From: Lunularia cruciata
Taxonomy: Eukaryota; Streptophyta; Marchantiopsida; Lunulariales; Lunulariaceae
Direction of reading: 5' to 3'
Assembly: GCA_948567375.1 (NCBI GenBank)
Contig: OX419758.1
Location: 31,935,001 to 31,999,000 of the forward strand
DNA: 64,000 nucleotides
Part shown: piece by piece, positions 60,250 to 64,000 of the stretch
Layout of the letters: every line of letters starts with the position of its first letter
Numbering within the stretch: the stretch's first letter is position 1
Made by a program: the position numbers and the translations under genes
The notes under the pieces: generated by a model
The model's database searches: none
What the model was told of the DNA's origin: nothing
The model's input: the letters and a program-made list of their open reading frames with translations, nothing else

Positions 60250-60664
60250 TCATTGGTCTAATTTTTTGTAGAAATACATAATAACCAAATGAAATTGATG
60301 GATTGAGGGTTTGTAAGCTCTTCCCCAAATAGTAGCATAATGTAAGGTATCACTATGATGAGAAATCACTAAGTTCTCAAAGGCCGTCAACATTAATCTT
60401 TGAAAGGTCTCTACCCTTTGAGAGCATACACTCACCCATACATCTAGGTTATCCAAGTCCAAAACTACAATAGCATCACAAAAAATGACTATAGGTAAAT
60501 TTAGATCTCATCCATAGAGTAAAAAGTAAGGAAAGAAAGATGTTAAGGAAGCTTTCCGGTTGAACGGATAACCATGGCCAACCAAGGTAATTGGAGATCC
60601 CAATCTCCCAAGTGACCTCACTACAAATGGTACTTATCATTCCTCTCTTCACCTTTTGAACCAC
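60250..60664 (-). pseudogene. Element 2 integrase core 3' part and linker
   Basis: 60476-60664 reads MVQKVKRGMISTICSE and FTLWMRSKFTY, the region after the catalytic Glu. 60250-60462 reads DTLHYATIWGRAYKPSIHQF, a linker before the finger. The catalytic Glu region lies across the repeat insertion at 60711-60755. Confidence 0.65.
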
Positions 60665-60710
60665 TCTTTGTGCTAAGCCATTTGCCTCAAAGTAATCTCA
60701 AGAGAAAAAA

Positions 60711-60755
60711 GGCGACTGCGTAGGAAAAACAAAGGATAGGAAGACCCCATCAAGA
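60711..60755 (+). repeat. Dispersed ~110 bp repeat, copy 10 (head only)
   Basis: GGCGACTGCGTAGGAAAAAC, AAAGGATAGGAAGACC and CCATCAAGAG. It interrupts the element 2 integrase, so the repeat arrived after that element. Confidence 0.65.
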
Positions 60756-61567
60756 GATAGAACTATGATCAATCAAGGGCTTGTCATGCAAGACCTAAAA
60801 CTCTCCAAGAACTCTATAACTTGATTGGTCAAAACCTCAATTGGTGCACTAAAATGACTAAGAACCTAATCCAAGAATGAGTAAGTTGTCCCTTCATTGG
60901 ACTTGTCAAGAATCATCATCAACTCAACCCACTTAGAGAAGTGCTCCACCATAACCAAAACCTATTGATGATGCCTTAAAATCAATAGTAAAGGTCTAGA
61001 AAAATCCAAACTCTATTGATAACCTAACCACATGATAGGTAATGGGTATAATTGTGTATGTGGAAGCACTAATGATGCTTTAACTTGGTCACAAACCACA
61101 CATTTGGCAACAAACTATTGTACATTGGTCTATATACTATGCCACCAATAATGACTCTGGAGTAAGCTATATGTATGCTTTACTCCAAAATTTTCTAGCT
61201 CCTCATGAGCATGATGAACCAATTATGATCTTTGAGATGTAAGTAGTACTACTTGCATTCTACCATCCTCCAATACAAAAAAAAGGTGTTTGCACTCCAA
61301 TCTAAACCGCTTGGCTGGTTGAAGGACACAATCTCTCTCATTGGCACCAAGTGTGCCACTCACAACACCAATGCAAAGATAATCCATCACTAAGACATCA
61401 TCATGAATATCTTACTAATCTATACCAATATCTCTACCCTTTGGATCTATGACCTCAACAACTCCTCTTGTATGTGCGGAGAGAGATACCATCAAAGCCT
61501 TAAAAATATACATAGAAAGGTAGATGCATACCAACCTAGCACCATCTCCCCCTCTTGTCTCACCATG

Positions 61568-61759
61568 CTAACATGCTTTAGTTTGATCTTGTTGGCTGGA
61601 ACATGGGTTTCTACTCAACCCATCTGCATCATGATTCAACACTCCACAAATGTGAATAATTGTGAAATCATATTCTTGCAAAATCAAAGACCATTGTGTA
61701 AGCTTTCTTGAAAGCTTGTTAGACTCTATCAACCACTTTAGTGGTTTATGATCTTTCAT
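61568..61759 (-). pseudogene. Element 2 RNase H C-terminal fragment
   Basis: It reads MKDHKPLKWLIESNKLSRKL, TQWSLILQEYDFTIIH and NHDADGLSRNP, keeping the catalytic-type Asp in D-A-D-G-L-S-R. It is 63 codons long, with stops on both sides. Confidence 0.8.
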
Positions 61760-63082
61760 GAGAGTGAACGGTTACCAAATAGGTAACATCAAACATGTGT
61801 TATTGCTCACATTGATGCCAAGCACTCTCTCTCATATGAATTATACTTTGTCTTTGTTGAATTGTTGGAGCAACTAGCATAGGCCACCACAAACTACTTC
61901 CTCTCATCATTATCTTTTTATGTGAGCACTGCTCCAAAGTACCAACATATTCAACACCAACACCAGTATGAACTTGGAATGGTTGTCCTCTAATCGGTTT
62001 CCTAAGAATAGGGATAGATGTCAACATCTCCTTGAGCTCTATAAAAGCTTTGTTCTGCTCATTTCTCCAACACCACTCTTATGTAAGCTTGGTTAGCTTT
62101 ATCAAGGCCTTGGTAGTGGCACTAGCCTCTAACATATTGACTATAGAAGTTTGCTAACCCAAGGAATGCTTACACTTTGCTTGCATCCATCCACTAAGAA
62201 ATACATGCAGTAGCCTCCACCTTGGTCTATTGAACACCAAGTCCACCATAGTAGAGAGTGTAACCCAAATACTCAACCTGCTCATGAAAGAATCTACACT
62301 CCCTAAGATGTAATTTGAGTCCACAAGATCTCAACCTCTCAAACACATCCAAAAATTGTCTCTCATGCTCCTCCATAGTAATGTTATAGACCAAAATATC
62401 ATCAATATAACATCAAGTAAAATCCAATCCTACTAGGATCTTGTCAGTGATCTCTAGAACTTGGCAAGAGCATTTTTCTTTATCCCAAATAGTAAGAACA
62501 TCCACTAATACAATATATCCTTGCCATGAGGATCAAAATGTTATCTTGGACTTGTCTTCCTTCATGATCAACAATTGATGATATACCACTCAAAGATCCA
62601 AAATATTGAAGACCTTTACATACCCAATTGCAACAAAGATCTCCTTTAGTGTAGGCACAACATTCCAATTAGCCCTAGTCTATTGGTTGATAGGATGATA
62701 ATCTCCTCATATCCATCTATTTATGTAGTTGCCATGCATATCCTTCTTGGCTAGCATCACTATAGCTTAAGCATACTATCTATGTGAAATCTCTGCCAAA
62801 CCATCCTCAAAAAGGTCTCTACTTTGACTCTAAATCAACACTCTCTCCATATCACTATATCTACAAGGACACTAAAAAACTAGTGTATCACTTGTCAACT
62901 CAATCCAAATACCAAGCCCTTTAAAAACACCCAAATAATTCATATTAAAGTAAAACAACTTGTGTATCTCCTCAAGAACCTTTAAACTCTCTATCCAAGC
63001 TATCTTTCACTCTTAAAAGCTTGGGTCCAATGTCTAGCTCTCCCAAGTATCTTCTATAATTTATGTAGAAGTAGAAGACACA
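61760..63082 (-). pseudogene. Element 2 reverse transcriptase, heavily decayed
   Basis: Nucleotide alignment with element 1 (13090-14340) runs through the whole stretch in the same order, but no frame longer than about 75 codons is left. Assignment is from that parallel. Confidence 0.6.
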
Positions 63083-63529
63083 CTAATTGGCTCCTACACC
63101 GGGCCTTGGGAGTAGTAATGTCATACCTCCAACTGATATAGTCCCAAACTTAGAGCAAAAAGCTTCCTTTGCTCTAGCTACAAGCTTCATACATCCTCTA
63201 GTTGCATCCCAAGTAGACCAAGGGTGTAAATCAAGTAGACCACACTCACTTGGATGAACCCCAAGTAGACCACTCTCACTAGTAGCCATTGGTTGTATCC
63301 CAAGGATACCATGCCCACTTAGTCCATCACCCTTAACATGTGCTTGAATCATCTTGATACGCATAGAGCTCACAAGTGTCCAAGTGGTGATGCCTATCAA
63401 GTGCATCTTATGTTGCTCTGCCAAGCCAAGGCTCACAATCCAAGTCAAAAAATTTAAATCCATAGCTTGACCTGATACTTGATGCTTGGATGCCTCTAAC
63501 ATAGCTGAAATGGCATGGAAACCCATCAC
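63083..63529 (-). pseudogene. Element 2 gag-pol spacer with HP-repeats
   Basis: This 148-codon frame contains SGLLGVHPSECGLLDLHPWS, the same repeat type as element 1 at 14505-14590, followed by FGTISVGGMTLLLPRPG, matching LVVGGMILLLPRAQ in element 1. Function is unknown. Confidence 0.6.
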
Positions 63530-64000
63530 TTACTCTCTCTAATTGGCATTGGTTCCACCAATTGATGTAATTGTTAGTCCCAAACAAGTCCAAGACCTCC
63601 CTCTCAAAAAGCATGTGAGCTTAGGAAACTCATGTGTGTGGGTAAAGTTGCTTTAGGCTGCCCAATAAGGTTCACCATTGCCATAAGTGACCTATTAGCC
63701 ACTATTACTATTTGAGATTGAGGCCATAACATCCAGAATATCATCAATAGTAAGGTGGGCTAGTTGTTGAATCCCATCCTAAATACACTATAGGACCTCT
63801 CTAGGCAAGAGATTTTTTCACCAAAGACAAAGATGAGAGGCCCATGATCCAACTTTTTTTGCACCCAACAACATAGTAATTCCTATCCAAGAATGGACCT
63901 GATGTGTACTATCCACCACCCATATACAAGAATCACCTATTAAAGGAACATTCTTCAAAATCTAGACTAGAGAAAAAGTTTATGAACTTGGAGATGTTGT

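Larger units (their letters stand above)
59250..64000 (-). mobile_element. Element 2: Ty3/gypsy retrotransposon with PHD-like finger, running off the window
   Basis: From left to right (3' to 5') it has LTR-like sequence, a PHD-like finger, integrase fragments, RNase H, reverse transcriptase remnants, and the spacer with HP-repeats. 61081-63600 parallels element 1 at 12421-14680. Stops are frequent. A dispersed-repeat copy sits inside the integrase. The 5' LTR and most of gag lie beyond 64000. Confidence 0.8.

Overview
The window is nuclear DNA of a land plant or close relative. It holds spliced genes with GT-AG introns, a vacuolar cysteine protease with the plant-specific granulin tail, an AAP-type amino acid permease, and much Ty3/gypsy LTR-retrotransposon DNA. 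A DNMT3-type cytosine methyltransferase with canonical motif order argues against a flowering plant and for a bryophyte, fern, lycophyte or gymnosperm; I cannot narrow it further from sequence alone.

Layout. 1-5 kb: unrecognised DNA with one decayed minus-strand coding tract. 5.2-7.6 kb: an intact five-exon RD21-like protease gene (+). 10-17.6 kb: a decayed minus-strand Ty3/gypsy element (element 1). 17.6-28.7 kb: a nested stack. A solo LTR abuts, in inverted orientation, the truncated LTR of an old chromodomain gypsy element. That element's reverse-transcriptase region is split by a younger complete relative at 21298-27909, with 740 and 743 bp LTRs, tRNA-iMet primer site, polypurine tract and chromodomain. 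28.7-31.3 kb: a third gypsy fragment (+). 31.3-36.3 kb: mostly unrecognised DNA with short repeats. 36.3-37.1 kb: two exons of an unrecognised gene, followed by a LINE-like 3' end that is itself split by a short LTR. 40.0-43.4 kb: an intact VOC/glyoxalase-fold gene (+), a dead copy of a DUF3444 exon (+), and an intact amino acid permease gene (-). 46-52.7 kb: very AT-rich and gene-poor. 52.8-55.3 kb: the main gene of interest, a DNMT3-like methyltransferase whose last exon encodes a DUF3444 domain (-). 59.2-64 kb: a second member of the element 1 family, with a PHD-like finger after its integrase.

The host genes do not form a pathway. The theme is transposons against silencing: two gypsy lineages, one with a chromodomain and one with a PHD-like finger, share the window with a de novo-type methyltransferase gene and a decayed duplicate of that gene's last exon. 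A previously unnamed (to me) ~110 bp dispersed repeat occurs ten times in both orientations, once inside the integrase of element 2.

Limits: all splice sites were read by eye from frame continuity and consensus; no homology search was run. Element edges other than those with LTR termini are approximate.
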